A DNA stretch of 64,000 nucleotides, from contig NZ_CP135162.1 in NCBI RefSeq assembly GCF_001940165.2, positions 299,501-363,500 on the forward strand, in the 5' to 3' direction. Each line of letters begins with the position of its first letter. The first letter of the stretch is position 1. The notes under the pieces were generated by a model, which was given only the letters and a program-made list of their open reading frames with translations, was not told the DNA's origin and made no database searches. This document shows positions 34,202-42,240 of the stretch, one piece after another. A program made the translations under genes and the position numbers. This DNA comes from Roseburia sp. 831b. Lineage in GTDB: Bacteria; Bacillota; Clostridia; Lachnospirales; Lachnospiraceae.

Positions 34202-34915
34202 ATGAAGAAAATATATTATCCAGATTTTAAACAGAAGAAGGAATGCATGAAAAAGCTGGTGAAAAAGGCACCAGAGTATAAAGGAATAAAGATAGCAATA
34301 TGGATATTGGCAGTTTTGTGTCCAATTGCTGGTGCAACAATTCTAGTATGTCTTATGTTGTCACCTAATTACTGGACTTTGGTAAATGAAGGGCCTGGAA
34401 ATTTTTATATTTTTATAGCTACAATGTTGCTAGTAATGTGTCCTGTGGTTGCACTGGCAACGTGGAATAAACGATTTTATACTTGTTGTGGAGAAGTTTA
34501 TATGAACAAGTATTTGCAGTTTGAACAGACAGAAGAAGAAATTAGGATTGTATACCATATCCCGGACAGTTATGAAACGGCATGCGGTGATAAACAGGAT
34601 AAAGACCCCAATACGATGCATACAACAACGTATCCGTATGAGATTATAAGAGGTATCAGATATGAAGCGGATACGCATATACTGGAGGTGACGGGTGCTG
34701 TTGTACTGGAAAAATATTGGGATTATGAAAAGGGCATCAAGGATGAATCACCGCGATGGCTAAGATATGATGATACAAAAATGATTTTTCTGTTATGTTT
34801 CGATGAACGAAATGAGTTTTTGGATTATCTATATGAGAAAATTAAAGATACAGTCTGGGAACCCATAGAAGTGACCTGGGATAGTAAAGTTGAATTGTCA
34901 GAGTGGGAAGAATAG
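34202..34915 (+). CDS. Two-TM membrane protein, candidate immunity protein for remnant tip D
   Basis: A 237-residue protein. Two transmembrane helices lie at about 31-55 and 68-90, joined by a short outside loop. A cytoplasmic domain of about 145 residues follows, with beta strands (EEEIRIVYHIPD, THILEVTGAVVLEKY) and an acidic C-terminus. The family was not recognised; it looks somewhat like YcxB-type domains. It abuts the toxin remnant with no gap. Confidence 0.55.
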   Translation: MKKIYYPDFKQKKECMKKLVKKAPEYKGIKIAIWILAVLCPIAGATILVCLMLSPNYWTLVNEGPGNFYIFIATMLLVMCPVVALATWNKRFYTCCGEVYMNKYLQFEQTEEEIRIVYHIPDSYETACGDKQDKDPNTMHTTTYPYEIIRGIRYEADTHILEVTGAVVLEKYWDYEKGIKDESPRWLRYDDTKMIFLLCFDERNEFLDYLYEKIKDTVWEPIEVTWDSKVELSEWEE

Positions 34916-34974
34916 ATTAGTAACAGGAATAGGAAGAAGTTAACAAAAAATAGAAGAGTATAAAGGAGCAAAGC

Positions 34975-35406
34975 ATGTTAAAACAAAAAGTATTTGAATT
35001 TGATTGTTATGATTATTTTGTAGAAGGACGTTTTTTTAAGCGAAAAGAGACACGGTACGATTATCATATGAAGTTTGAATTCAGTGATGAAAATTATAGT
35101 ATTGTAATAGACAGAAGCTGTGATCAGACCGTAGAGAGAAAAGATACCCTTGTGAGCAGTCATGCAGAAGTGTATTTACAGGATATGCCTGTTTTTGTAA
35201 TGGAACCAATTGCATTTCAAAAATTGAGTGGAACAGCATTTCGTTTAAAAGGGCATTATGTTGACTATGAAGAACATCTTCTTGATACCGGAGAAAAGAT
35301 ATATGAGCAGAAAAAAATGTATCGAACCCTATATTTTGCCGTTCCGAGAGACATCGTGGAAGATTTCATCCGTTTTATGCAGCAAAAGATTATATTTACC
35401 AGATAA
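34975..35406 (+). CDS. Unrecognised 143-residue protein at the island's right end
   Basis: A soluble protein with AAAGGAG ribosome site. Alternating strands (YDYHMKFEFSDENYSIVIDRS, KMYRTLYFAVP) and a final helix (DIVEDFIRFMQQKIIF), with no signal peptide or clear motif. Its end resembles that of the preceding gene (FDERNEFLDYLYEKI), so it may be a related immunity-type domain without the membrane part. Confidence 0.55.
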   Translation: MLKQKVFEFDCYDYFVEGRFFKRKETRYDYHMKFEFSDENYSIVIDRSCDQTVERKDTLVSSHAEVYLQDMPVFVMEPIAFQKLSGTAFRLKGHYVDYEEHLLDTGEKIYEQKKMYRTLYFAVPRDIVEDFIRFMQQKIIFTR

Positions 35407-35412
35407 GCGTAA

Positions 35413-35441
35413 TGTCAAAATTCCCCAATTTATGTTATGAT
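35413..35441 (+). promoter_or_regulatory. Possible sigma-A promoter of the choloylglycine-hydrolase gene
   Basis: TGTCAA (35413-35418), a 17-bp spacer, then TATGAT (35436-35441). The -35 is weak and the -10 good; it lies 77 bp before the chosen start. Confidence 0.4.
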
Positions 35442-35518
35442 ATCCCTAGTAACAACACAGAAAAATGACATAATAAAAATAAAGCATAAAAAATAACATA
35501 AAAACAGGAGGAATGCGT

Positions 35519-36493
35519 ATGTGTACAGCAGCAACTTATAAGACGAAAGATTTTTATTTTGGAAGAACGCTGGATTATGAATTCTCTTATGGGGAGGAGA
35601 TTGCGGTTACACCGCGTAATTATCCATTTGTGTTCAGACATATGGGAACAATGGACAAGCATTATGCCATGATTGGGATGGCGCATATGGGAGGCGGTTA
35701 CCCACTTTACTATGAGGCTGCAAATGAAAAAGGACTCGCCATGGCAGGGCTCAACTTCGTTGGAAATGCAGTTTTTGGAAAAGTACAGGAAGGAAAAGAA
35801 AATATTGCAACTTTCGAGTTTATCCCATGGATTTTGGGAAAATGTGCAACGGTACAGGAAGCAAAAAAGTTATTAGAGAACATCAATCTTGTTGATACAC
35901 CATTTGCAGAACAGTTCCCAACGGCATCCCTGCATTGGCTGATTGCGGATGAAACAGAGGCAATTACGGTGGAAAGCGTTGCAGAAGGATTAAATGTTTA
36001 CGAGAATCCGGTTGGTGTTTTGACCAATAATCCACCTTTTGACAAACAGATGTTTTTACTGAACCAGTATCAGGGACTTTCTCCAAAACAGCCTCAAAAT
36101 CGTTTCTCGGATAAATTGCATTTTGATTTATACAGCCGTGGAATGGGGGCAATCGGATTGCCGGGAGATTTATCCTCCACATCCAGGTTTGCAAAAGTTG
36201 CGTTCACCAAAATGAATGCAGTGTCCGGCGATTCTGAGGAAGAGAGTGTCAGCCAGTTTTTCCATATTCTAGGTTCGGTGGAGCAGCAAAGAGGCTGTTG
36301 TGAACTCCCAAACGGTTCCTATGAGATTACAATTTATACATCCTGTTGCAACACGACAAAGGGAATTTACTATTACACAACTTACACCAATCGTCAGATT
36401 TCTGCAGTCGATATGCATCATGAGGATTTAGAGGCAGATACGGTGGTGCATTATCCAATGTTACAAAAAGAAGTCATCTGTTATCAGAATTAA
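35519..36493 (+). CDS. Choloylglycine hydrolase family protein (bile salt hydrolase / penicillin V acylase type)
   Basis: The start is ATG 35519, not 35513: AGGAGG at 35506-35511 is seven bases before it, and the protein then begins MCTAATY, giving the N-terminal cysteine nucleophile (Cys2) these Ntn hydrolases need after Met removal. Arg16 and Asp19 (GRTLDYE) match the conserved active-site Arg and Asp; GLNFVGNAVF, VLTNNPPFDKQ and GDLSSTSRF match further family motifs. 324 residues is normal. It cleaves a linear amide, typically a conjugated bile salt or a penicillin V side chain; the substrate cannot be fixed from sequence. No signal peptide, so cytoplasmic. Confidence 0.88.
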   Translation: MCTAATYKTKDFYFGRTLDYEFSYGEEIAVTPRNYPFVFRHMGTMDKHYAMIGMAHMGGGYPLYYEAANEKGLAMAGLNFVGNAVFGKVQEGKENIATFEFIPWILGKCATVQEAKKLLENINLVDTPFAEQFPTASLHWLIADETEAITVESVAEGLNVYENPVGVLTNNPPFDKQMFLLNQYQGLSPKQPQNRFSDKLHFDLYSRGMGAIGLPGDLSSTSRFAKVAFTKMNAVSGDSEEESVSQFFHILGSVEQQRGCCELPNGSYEITIYTSCCNTTKGIYYYTTYTNRQISAVDMHHEDLEADTVVHYPMLQKEVICYQN

Positions 36494-36515
36494 TTGGAAA
36501 AAATGTCGAAATTCA

Positions 36516-36544
36516 TTTACACGTGTAGTTAATTGTGCTATCCT
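36516..36544 (+). promoter_or_regulatory. Possible promoter with overlapping TTACA-N2-TGTAG site
   Basis: TTTACA (36516-36521), a 17-bp spacer, and TATCCT (36539-36544). The dyad TTACACGTGTAG overlaps the -35 box and has the half-site spacing of BlaI/CopY-like operators (TACA-N2-TGTA). Confidence 0.4.
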
Positions 36545-36614
36545 AAAAGTACTAGATTTTTCCAAAAATTAACAGAAATATCTGGGAAGAAAGTATTGTA
36601 AAAGACAGGAGCAT

Positions 36615-37307
36615 ATGAAAATGGGAAAAGGAAAGACAGAGTATCGTTTTACCATAAATGCTGATATGGCAGTGGTAAACAATGTAATTCAGAACTTTTT
36701 GGCGGTAAATGAATTTCATCCAGAACCAAGACAGAACGCAAACTATTATTTTTTCAATGATCCAATTGTAAAAGGAAAACGCGGATTTGAATATTACATC
36801 AATGGAAATGAAGTTGTGATTTTAGCGTACATTGGAACGTTCGAAAAGCCAATGGCACTTGAAGGGGCAGTTGGAGCAATTCCAAAACAGTCTTATAAAA
36901 ATGACTTAAATCCACTGTTCACAGAACTTAAAAAACTTGAGGCACAGGGACAGGACACAGGAGCAGTTCCACCACAGAATGCAGGAGCGGTTCCAACACA
37001 GAATCAGAATGTGTACCAGAGTGCACCGGCAGATAATGCAGCAGCGAACTCGATAAACACATTTGTAGAACAGTCCAATAAGAAAAAGGATACCTGGACA
37101 ATTGTCGGATTTGTAATCTCTTTACTTGGATTATTATTCTCCTGCTTTGGTATGTCTTACGGTATTATTCTTCTGATTTTAGAATTCTACTGTGGAATTC
37201 AGGGTATTCACAGCAAGAAAAAAGGACTTGCAATTGCAACTATCGTAATTGCATGTGTCAGCATCCTGATATTATTAATTGAAGTAGTTTTCTCAGTCTT
37301 AGCATAA
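36615..37307 (+). CDS. Membrane protein with soluble N-terminal domain and DUF4190-like C-terminus
   Basis: A 230-residue protein. Residues 1-110 form an alpha/beta domain (TEYRFTINADMAVV, EVVILAYIGTFE). Residues 112-150 are a Gln/Ala/Pro-rich linker with repeated G-A-V-P-[PT]-Q-N, and the C-terminus has two hydrophobic helices separated by a short loop with IQGIHSKKKGLAIATI, typical of DUF4190-like membrane domains. A strong bidirectional terminator follows. Function unknown. Confidence 0.65.
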   Translation: MKMGKGKTEYRFTINADMAVVNNVIQNFLAVNEFHPEPRQNANYYFFNDPIVKGKRGFEYYINGNEVVILAYIGTFEKPMALEGAVGAIPKQSYKNDLNPLFTELKKLEAQGQDTGAVPPQNAGAVPTQNQNVYQSAPADNAAANSINTFVEQSNKKKDTWTIVGFVISLLGLLFSCFGMSYGIILLILEFYCGIQGIHSKKKGLAIATIVIACVSILILLIEVVFSVLA

Positions 37308-37319
37308 AAAGATTCCGAT

Positions 37320-37372
37320 AAAAAGGCAGCCCGGCACGGTTTGATATCAAACCGAAGCCCGGCTGCCTTTTT
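37320..37372. terminator. Bidirectional rho-independent terminator
   Basis: Outer stem AAAAAGGCAGCC / GGCTGCCTTTTT with an inner perfect palindrome CGGTTTGATATCAAACCG. A-run and T-run on either side serve both the upstream plus-strand gene and the minus-strand peptide gene at 37450-37515. Confidence 0.85.
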
Positions 37373-37449
37373 GGCAATTACGCCATTCATGTAGGTAATT
37401 AGATTCCAGAATCAATTTCAAGTAAATTGATTTTTATCCTAAAGTAAAA

Positions 37450-37515
37450 TTAGCATCCGAAACAATTACGGATAAATGTCATGATGTCACAGTTTCCTAA
37501 AAATTTAAAACACAT
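37450..37515 (-). CDS. 21-residue cysteine-containing peptide
   Basis: On the minus strand, AAAGGAGG stands eight bases before an ATG encoding MCFKFLGNCDIMTFIRNCFGC and a stop. Cysteines are at 2, 9, 18 and 21. The unit is complete: a sigma-A promoter at 37593-37621, about 70 bases of leader, and the bidirectional terminator 78 bp downstream. I do not recognise the peptide. Possible roles include a signal peptide precursor, a ligand-binding peptide, a toxin of a type I pair, or a leader. No processing enzyme is adjacent. Confidence 0.6.
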   Translation of the reverse strand: MCFKFLGNCDIMTFIRNCFGC

Positions 37516-37592
37516 AATAGTATCCTCCTTTTTTCGTATTTGTGTCGGTCCAACAGTGCCGATCGAAACACCGCTTTCCTGAACACAACTGA

Positions 37593-37621
37593 ATTGTAAC
37601 AATTCTGTAACATTTAAACAA
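37593..37621 (-). promoter_or_regulatory. Sigma-A promoter of the 21-residue peptide
   Basis: Read on the minus strand: TTGTTT (37621-37616), exactly 17 bases, TACAAT (37598-37593). Confidence 0.65.
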
Positions 37622-37743
37622 TAGGAGAATACTGGGAATTCCAAGGTGCCGCCAGACAATCGCGACAGCCCATGCTCCATTACATGAAACAAAAGTACAG
37701 GGTCATGTTCCATCTAAAACATGAATATATTAAAAGAAAAGAG

Positions 37744-37749
37744 TATAAT
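37744..37749 (+). promoter_or_regulatory. -10 box before the deacetylase gene
   Basis: A perfect TATAAT; the -35 region is poor. Transcription from here would start near 37756, too close for a TTG start at 37763, and so supports ATG 37808. Confidence 0.45.
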
Positions 37750-37807
37750 AGGGTAGACCGATTTGATTCGAATATATTTTTTTCAAAAACAAAAGTGCCG
37801 GAAAAAG

Positions 37808-38455
37808 ATGACAGTTCTTTTACTGGTCATCATGGGGATGTGTGGATTCGTCTGGTATTTTTCAAAGACGGTGACACAGGCGATGGAGGTAACGATGGAG
37901 ACAAAGAAGATAGCGATAACATTTGATGATGGACCCAATCCGGAATACACGGAGGTCTTGTTAGAGGGCTTGCAGGAGCGGAACGTACATGCAACCTTTT
38001 TCCTGCTGGGGGCGGAGATTGAAAAATATCCCAAGATTGTGCAAAAAATAGAAGCAGGCGGACATCTGATTGGGGTGCATGCTTACGAGCATGTGAATCT
38101 GTCGAACCTGACGGATGCGGCTGCGATGGAGCAGGTCGATAAGACAAACGAGGCGATTTATCAGGTAACAGGGAAGCGTTCGGAGTATATCAGACCGCCG
38201 TACGGATGCTGGAAATGCAATCTGGATTATGAGACGAAGATGATTGAAGTCCTGTGGGATGTCGACCCGCTGGACTGGAAAACAGATAATGCGGACGCAG
38301 TTGTGGAACGGGTAGTGACGAAATGTCAGGAAAATGATATTATTTTACTACATGATGCATACGACTCTTCCGTCAAGGCTGCACTTCGGATTATCGACAT
38401 TTTGCAGGAACAGGGATATGAATTTGTCACAGTAGATGAACTGATTTTAGAATAA
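37808..38455 (+). CDS. Polysaccharide deacetylase (NodB domain), membrane anchored
   Basis: 215 residues from ATG 37808; an in-frame TTG at 37763 would add 15. An N-terminal hydrophobic segment (TVLLLVIMGMCGFVWYF) anchors or exports it. The NodB domain shows motif 1 TFDDGPNP (catalytic Asp plus metal Asp), motif 2 H-x-x-x-H in HAYEH, motif 3 RPPYG, motif 4 DPLDW and motif 5 LLHD, so it should be an active metal-dependent deacetylase. The likely substrate is peptidoglycan or another N-acetylated cell-wall polymer. Clostridial homologues include PdaA-like sporulation enzymes; which type this is remains open. Confidence 0.85.
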   Translation: MTVLLLVIMGMCGFVWYFSKTVTQAMEVTMETKKIAITFDDGPNPEYTEVLLEGLQERNVHATFFLLGAEIEKYPKIVQKIEAGGHLIGVHAYEHVNLSNLTDAAAMEQVDKTNEAIYQVTGKRSEYIRPPYGCWKCNLDYETKMIEVLWDVDPLDWKTDNADAVVERVVTKCQENDIILLHDAYDSSVKAALRIIDILQEQGYEFVTVDELILE

Positions 38456-38713
38456 AATCATGCAGAATGTAGAAAATGTCCGAAAACACTTGTAAAAAGG
38501 AAGCGTTTCATGTATGTTTATTAAGTGGAAATGAATTTTTGAAAGTTAAAAATGTCATAATCATTTAAAAACATCATAAAAAGCATCGAAAATTACAAAA
38601 AAATGCAAGAAATACATAACAAAAATTCATAATGTGCATAAACGAGTCGAATATTCACATACATTTACAAATGTAATTGGATGGCAGATGATTCTTGCAG
38701 ATGTGAGGAAAAC

Positions 38714-40027
38714 ATGGATTTATTTGATTATATGAGAGAACAGAATCAGGAAAAGGAATCGCCGCTTGCCTCAAGGCTTCGGCCAACCACGCTAGATGAG
38801 GTGGTAGGGCAGCAGCATATCATAGGAAAAGATAAGCTTTTATATCGTGCCATCAAGGCAGACAAATTAAGTTCTATCATTTTATATGGACCGCCCGGAA
38901 CCGGGAAAACGACGCTTGCGAAGGTAATTGCGAATACGACAAGCGCCGATTTTTTGCAGATTAATGCAACCTCTGCCGGAAAAAAGGACATGGAGGATGT
39001 GATATCACAGGCAAAAAATAACCGTGGGATGTACGGAAAGAAAACGATTCTTTTTATCGACGAGATTCATCGTTTTAACAAAGGACAGCAGGACTACCTG
39101 TTACCGTTTGTGGAAGACGGAACCGTGATTTTGATTGGAGCGACGGCGGAGAATCCTTATTTTGAGGTGAATGGAGCGTTACTTTCAAGATCTATCATTT
39201 TTGAACTCAAAAGTTTATCCAAAGAAGATATCAAGACATTATTGCTTCGTGCCGTAAATGATGTGGAAAAAGGAATGGGTTCCTACCATGCGAAAATGGA
39301 CGAGGATGCGTTAGAATTTTTAGCAGACGTTTCCAACGGAGATGCCAGGGCAGCTTTAACAGCCATTGAACTTGGAATCATGACGACAGAGCGAAGCGGG
39401 GACGGCGTGATTCACATTACGCTTGAAGTGGCGAGCGAGTGCATCCAGAAACGTGTGGTGCGATACGACAAATCAGGGGACAACCATTATGATACCGTAT
39501 CTGCTTTTATCAAAAGTATGCGTGGCTCTGACCCGGACGCAGCCGTCTACTATTTAGCGAGAATGCTTTACGCGGGTGAGGACATCAAGTTCATTGCAAG
39601 AAGAATGATGGTTCATGCGGCGGAGGATGTCGGAAATGCAGATCCAATGGCACTTGTAGTTGCAACATCAGCAGCGCAGGCAGCGGAGCGGGTTGGAATG
39701 CCGGAGGCAAGAATTATTTTGGCGGAGGCGGCGACGTATATCGCATGTGCGCCAAAGAGCGATTCTGTGATAGCGGCGATTGACCGCGCAATGGATGTTG
39801 TAAAGGAAACAAAGACAGCCCCAATCCCGACACATTTGCAGGATTCCCACTATAAATCAGCCGGAAAGCTTGGCCATGGAGTCGGATATCAATATCCACA
39901 TGCATACCCGAATCATTATGTAAACCAACAATATTTGCCGGATGGTTTAACCGGAGAAAAATTTTATGAGCCGTCGGACAATGGCTATGAGAAGACGATT
40001 CAGGAATACTTTAAGAAAATAAAATAA
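38714..40027 (+). CDS. rarA: Replication-associated recombination protein A (RarA/MgsA)
   Basis: 437 residues from ATG 38714 (GAGGAAAAC upstream, MDLFDYM start). AAA+ ATPase with the N-terminal RPTTLDEVVGQQHIIG, Walker A GPPGTGKTT, Walker B ILFIDEIHRFNK, sensor 1 GATAENP, and the arginine-finger region LSRS. The C-terminal part with YYLARMLYAGED and RRMMVHAAEDVG is the tetramerisation domain of the RarA/WRNIP1 family. It acts at stalled replication forks. Confidence 0.93.
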   Translation: MDLFDYMREQNQEKESPLASRLRPTTLDEVVGQQHIIGKDKLLYRAIKADKLSSIILYGPPGTGKTTLAKVIANTTSADFLQINATSAGKKDMEDVISQAKNNRGMYGKKTILFIDEIHRFNKGQQDYLLPFVEDGTVILIGATAENPYFEVNGALLSRSIIFELKSLSKEDIKTLLLRAVNDVEKGMGSYHAKMDEDALEFLADVSNGDARAALTAIELGIMTTERSGDGVIHITLEVASECIQKRVVRYDKSGDNHYDTVSAFIKSMRGSDPDAAVYYLARMLYAGEDIKFIARRMMVHAAEDVGNADPMALVVATSAAQAAERVGMPEARIILAEAATYIACAPKSDSVIAAIDRAMDVVKETKTAPIPTHLQDSHYKSAGKLGHGVGYQYPHAYPNHYVNQQYLPDGLTGEKFYEPSDNGYEKTIQEYFKKIK

Positions 40028-40093
40028 TTTGTGAAAAACTTTGCAACATGCAAAGCTTTAAATATAGTGATACAACAACTAGGAGGAAAGAAA

Positions 40094-41377
40094 ATGCAGC
40101 CTTACAAGGAGATGTCCAAAGAAGAATTATTAAAAGAGAAAAAGAGCTTAGAGGCAGAGTACAAAAAGTATCAGCAGCGTGGCTTAAAACTTGATATGTC
40201 AAGAGGAAAGCCTTCTCAGGAACAGTTAGACCTTTCCATGGGAATGATGGATGTTTTATCATCAAACGTAGATTTAACCTGCGAAGATGGAACCGATTGC
40301 CGTAACTACGGTGTGTTAGACGGTATCCAGGAAGCAAAGGTGCTGATTGGTGATATGATCGAATGCAACCCGGATAACATCATTATTTACGGAAATTCCA
40401 GCTTAAATATCATGTATGATACCATTTCACGTTCTATGACTCACGGTGTAATGGGCAATACTCCTTGGTGTAAACTTGATAAAGTAAAATTCCTATGTCC
40501 GGTACCTGGTTATGACAGACATTTTGCAATCACAGAGCATTTTGGAATCGAGATGATTAATGTTCCAATGCTTCCAACCGGTCCTGATATGGATATGGTA
40601 GAAAAATTAGTCAGCGAAGACGAAGCAATCAAAGGTATCTGGTGTGTACCAAAATACTCCAATCCACAGGGTATTACATACTCAGATGAGACCGTCCGTC
40701 GTTTTGCAAGATTAAAACCAGCCGCAAAAGATTTCCGTATCTACTGGGATAACGCATACTGCGTACATCATCTTTATGACATCAACCAGGATCACTTAAT
40801 CGAAATCTTAAAAGAATGTAAGAGAGCCGGAAACCCGGATATGGTTTACAAATTCTGCTCCACAAGTAAAATCAGCTTCCCAGGTTCTGGTGTTGCAGCA
40901 ATCGCAACTTCCGCAAACAACTTAGAAGATATCAAGAAGCAGTTAAAAGTTCAGACCATCGGATACGACAAGGTAAACCAGCTTCGTCATGTACGTTTCT
41001 TCAAAGATATTCACGGAATCACAGAGCATATGAGAAAACATGCAGCATCTCTTCGTCCAAAATTTGAGATGATTTTAGACACTTTCAACGAAGAGTTAGC
41101 GGGACTTGAAATCGGTTCCTGGATTAGTCCAAAGGGTGGATACTTCATCTGTTTTGAGGCAATGGAAGGCTGTGCAAAAGAAATTGTGGCAAAAGCAAAG
41201 AAAGCCGGCGTTGTGATGACACCAGCAGGAGCACCTTTCCCTTATGGAAAAGATCCAAAAGATTCCGTCATCCGAATCGCACCATCTTATCCATCTATGG
41301 AAGATTTAGAGACTGCAACCAAGATTTTCGTCCTTTGTGTCAAAATTGCAAGTATCGAGAAATTGTTACAGGCATAG
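40094..41377 (+). CDS. PLP-dependent aminotransferase (aspartate aminotransferase-like, PF12897 group)
   Basis: 427 residues from ATG 40094 (AGGAGG upstream). Fold type I features: LDMSRGKPSQEQLDLS, GNSSLNIMYDT, WCVPKYSNPQGITYSDE, IYWDNAYCVHHL with the Asp that binds the pyridine nitrogen, STSKISFPGSG with the Schiff-base lysine, and APSYPS near the end. The sequence fits the aspartate-type subgroup related to the C. glutamicum AspT enzyme rather than classical AspC. It transfers amino groups between aspartate and 2-oxoglutarate or similar substrates. It forms a single-gene unit ending in a bidirectional terminator. Confidence 0.85.
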   Translation: MQPYKEMSKEELLKEKKSLEAEYKKYQQRGLKLDMSRGKPSQEQLDLSMGMMDVLSSNVDLTCEDGTDCRNYGVLDGIQEAKVLIGDMIECNPDNIIIYGNSSLNIMYDTISRSMTHGVMGNTPWCKLDKVKFLCPVPGYDRHFAITEHFGIEMINVPMLPTGPDMDMVEKLVSEDEAIKGIWCVPKYSNPQGITYSDETVRRFARLKPAAKDFRIYWDNAYCVHHLYDINQDHLIEILKECKRAGNPDMVYKFCSTSKISFPGSGVAAIATSANNLEDIKKQLKVQTIGYDKVNQLRHVRFFKDIHGITEHMRKHAASLRPKFEMILDTFNEELAGLEIGSWISPKGGYFICFEAMEGCAKEIVAKAKKAGVVMTPAGAPFPYGKDPKDSVIRIAPSYPSMEDLETATKIFVLCVKIASIEKLLQA

Positions 41378-41404
41378 AATCATAAAAAAATGACATAAGA
41401 AAAT

Positions 41405-41454
41405 AAAAATGGAATCCCACGCACCGGGGAAGGTGTCATGGGATTCCATTTTTT
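41405..41454. terminator. Bidirectional terminator between convergent genes
   Basis: Perfect 15-bp outer stem AAAAATGGAATCCCA / TGGGATTCCATTTTT plus an inner GCACC/GGTGT part, A-run and T-run. The minus-strand gene's stop codon lies in its T-run. Confidence 0.88.
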
Positions 41455-42061
41455 AATTTTCATCTGAAGTTTTGGATTCATTCACCCATTTATCAAATTT
41501 TTCAAGGACAGCATCGTAAGTTCTCTGGGAGATATCCGGGAGTTTCTGTCCCCAGGCTTTGGTTGCCTGGTCAAATCCCTTTTTAAATGCCGCAATTAAC
41601 TTGTCTGCATATTCCGGATTGTCGTTTGACAATGCTTTTGCAAAAGAAACGATACGGTCTGAGGTCTGTTCTACACCCCAGTAGCCATCCTCTGCAATAT
41701 CAGCCTGAGCCTGTGCTTTTACCTCAGGGGTAACGGTGAAATCGCCTTTTGCTAGGAACTTCCACATGTCATCCGCTTTTCCTAAGGTGACTCCCTGTTT
41801 GCTTAACATCTGGGAAACAAGGTCTGTTAACTGTTTGCTTCTTGCCTCCTGATCTGCCTTTAACTGGGCAACGATAGCAGCGTTAGACTTTGTCTTGTTT
41901 TTGACAACGCCGGTGCTGTTTTTGGCATCGCTGCTTTTCTCATAGATAACGCCGGTTTCCGGTGCTTTGGTTGTCTGGTCTTTTTCTTTTCTGGTGACAG
42001 CTGTCTTCTCACTTGTTGTGACGGAAGCAGCGGTTACATTTTGAATAGAACTGATATCCAT
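41453..42061 (-). CDS. Unrecognised helical protein
   Basis: 202 residues from ATG 42061 (GGAGGG ten bases upstream; MDISSIQNV start). The first 70 residues are low-complexity, Thr/Lys/Ser-rich and disordered-looking. The rest is helical (AAIVAQLKADQEARSKQLTD, DRIVSFAKALSNDN, AAFKKGFDQATKAWG). No signal peptide or membrane segment. The disordered start with a regular C-terminal domain recalls small flagellar or export-associated proteins, but I cannot name a family. Confidence 0.6.
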   Translation of the reverse strand: MDISSIQNVTAASVTTSEKTAVTRKEKDQTTKAPETGVIYEKSSDAKNSTGVVKNKTKSNAAIVAQLKADQEARSKQLTDLVSQMLSKQGVTLGKADDMWKFLAKGDFTVTPEVKAQAQADIAEDGYWGVEQTSDRIVSFAKALSNDNPEYADKLIAAFKKGFDQATKAWGQKLPDISQRTYDAVLEKFDKWVNESKTSDEN

Positions 42062-42112
42062 AATAATTCCCTCCATGGTCAGATGCAAAATACATCTGGA
42101 AATGATACAGTC

Positions 42113-42155
42113 GTCTCCGACGACATAGTTACTTCTTACTATTTATATCGGAGAC
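42113..42155. repeat. Inverted repeat in the ispE / minus-strand divergent region
   Basis: GTCTCCGA (42113-42120) and TCGGAGAC (42148-42155), separated by 27 bases, in the space shared by two divergent genes. A regulator site or the foot of a leader hairpin for the minus-strand gene. Confidence 0.4.
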
Positions 42156-42179
42156 AACAGCTGTCATATTTAGCAAAAG

Positions 42180-42207
42180 TTGACTTTTTAGGAAAATAGG
42201 GTAAAAT
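42180..42207 (+). promoter_or_regulatory. Sigma-A promoter of ispE
   Basis: TTGACT (42180-42185), a 16-bp spacer, TAAAAT (42202-42207). The predicted transcription start falls inside the palindrome that follows. Confidence 0.7.
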
Positions 42208-42227
42208 GTATTTTGTATACAAAATAC
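42208..42227. promoter_or_regulatory. 20-bp palindrome, likely GntR/FCD operator on the ispE promoter
   Basis: GTATTTTGTATACAAAATAC is a perfect palindrome starting on the base after the -10 box. Its centre TTGTATACAA fits the FadR/FCD-type GntR pattern t-N-GTa-tAC-N-a. A GntR/FCD regulator is encoded two genes further (43162), so autoregulation of the ispE-gntR unit is likely. Confidence 0.65.
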
Positions 42228-42240
42228 AGGAGAAAAACAT

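Noticed and set aside
31365..34915. Integrative element or transposon as the cause of the displaced RHS pieces
   Set aside because: No transposase, integrase, terminal repeats or target-site duplication seen; homologous recombination through RHS cores explains the pattern.
37672..37926. Plus-strand 84-codon frame overlapping the deacetylase start
   Set aside because: It runs out of frame into the NodB gene, which has all five catalytic motifs; no independent support.
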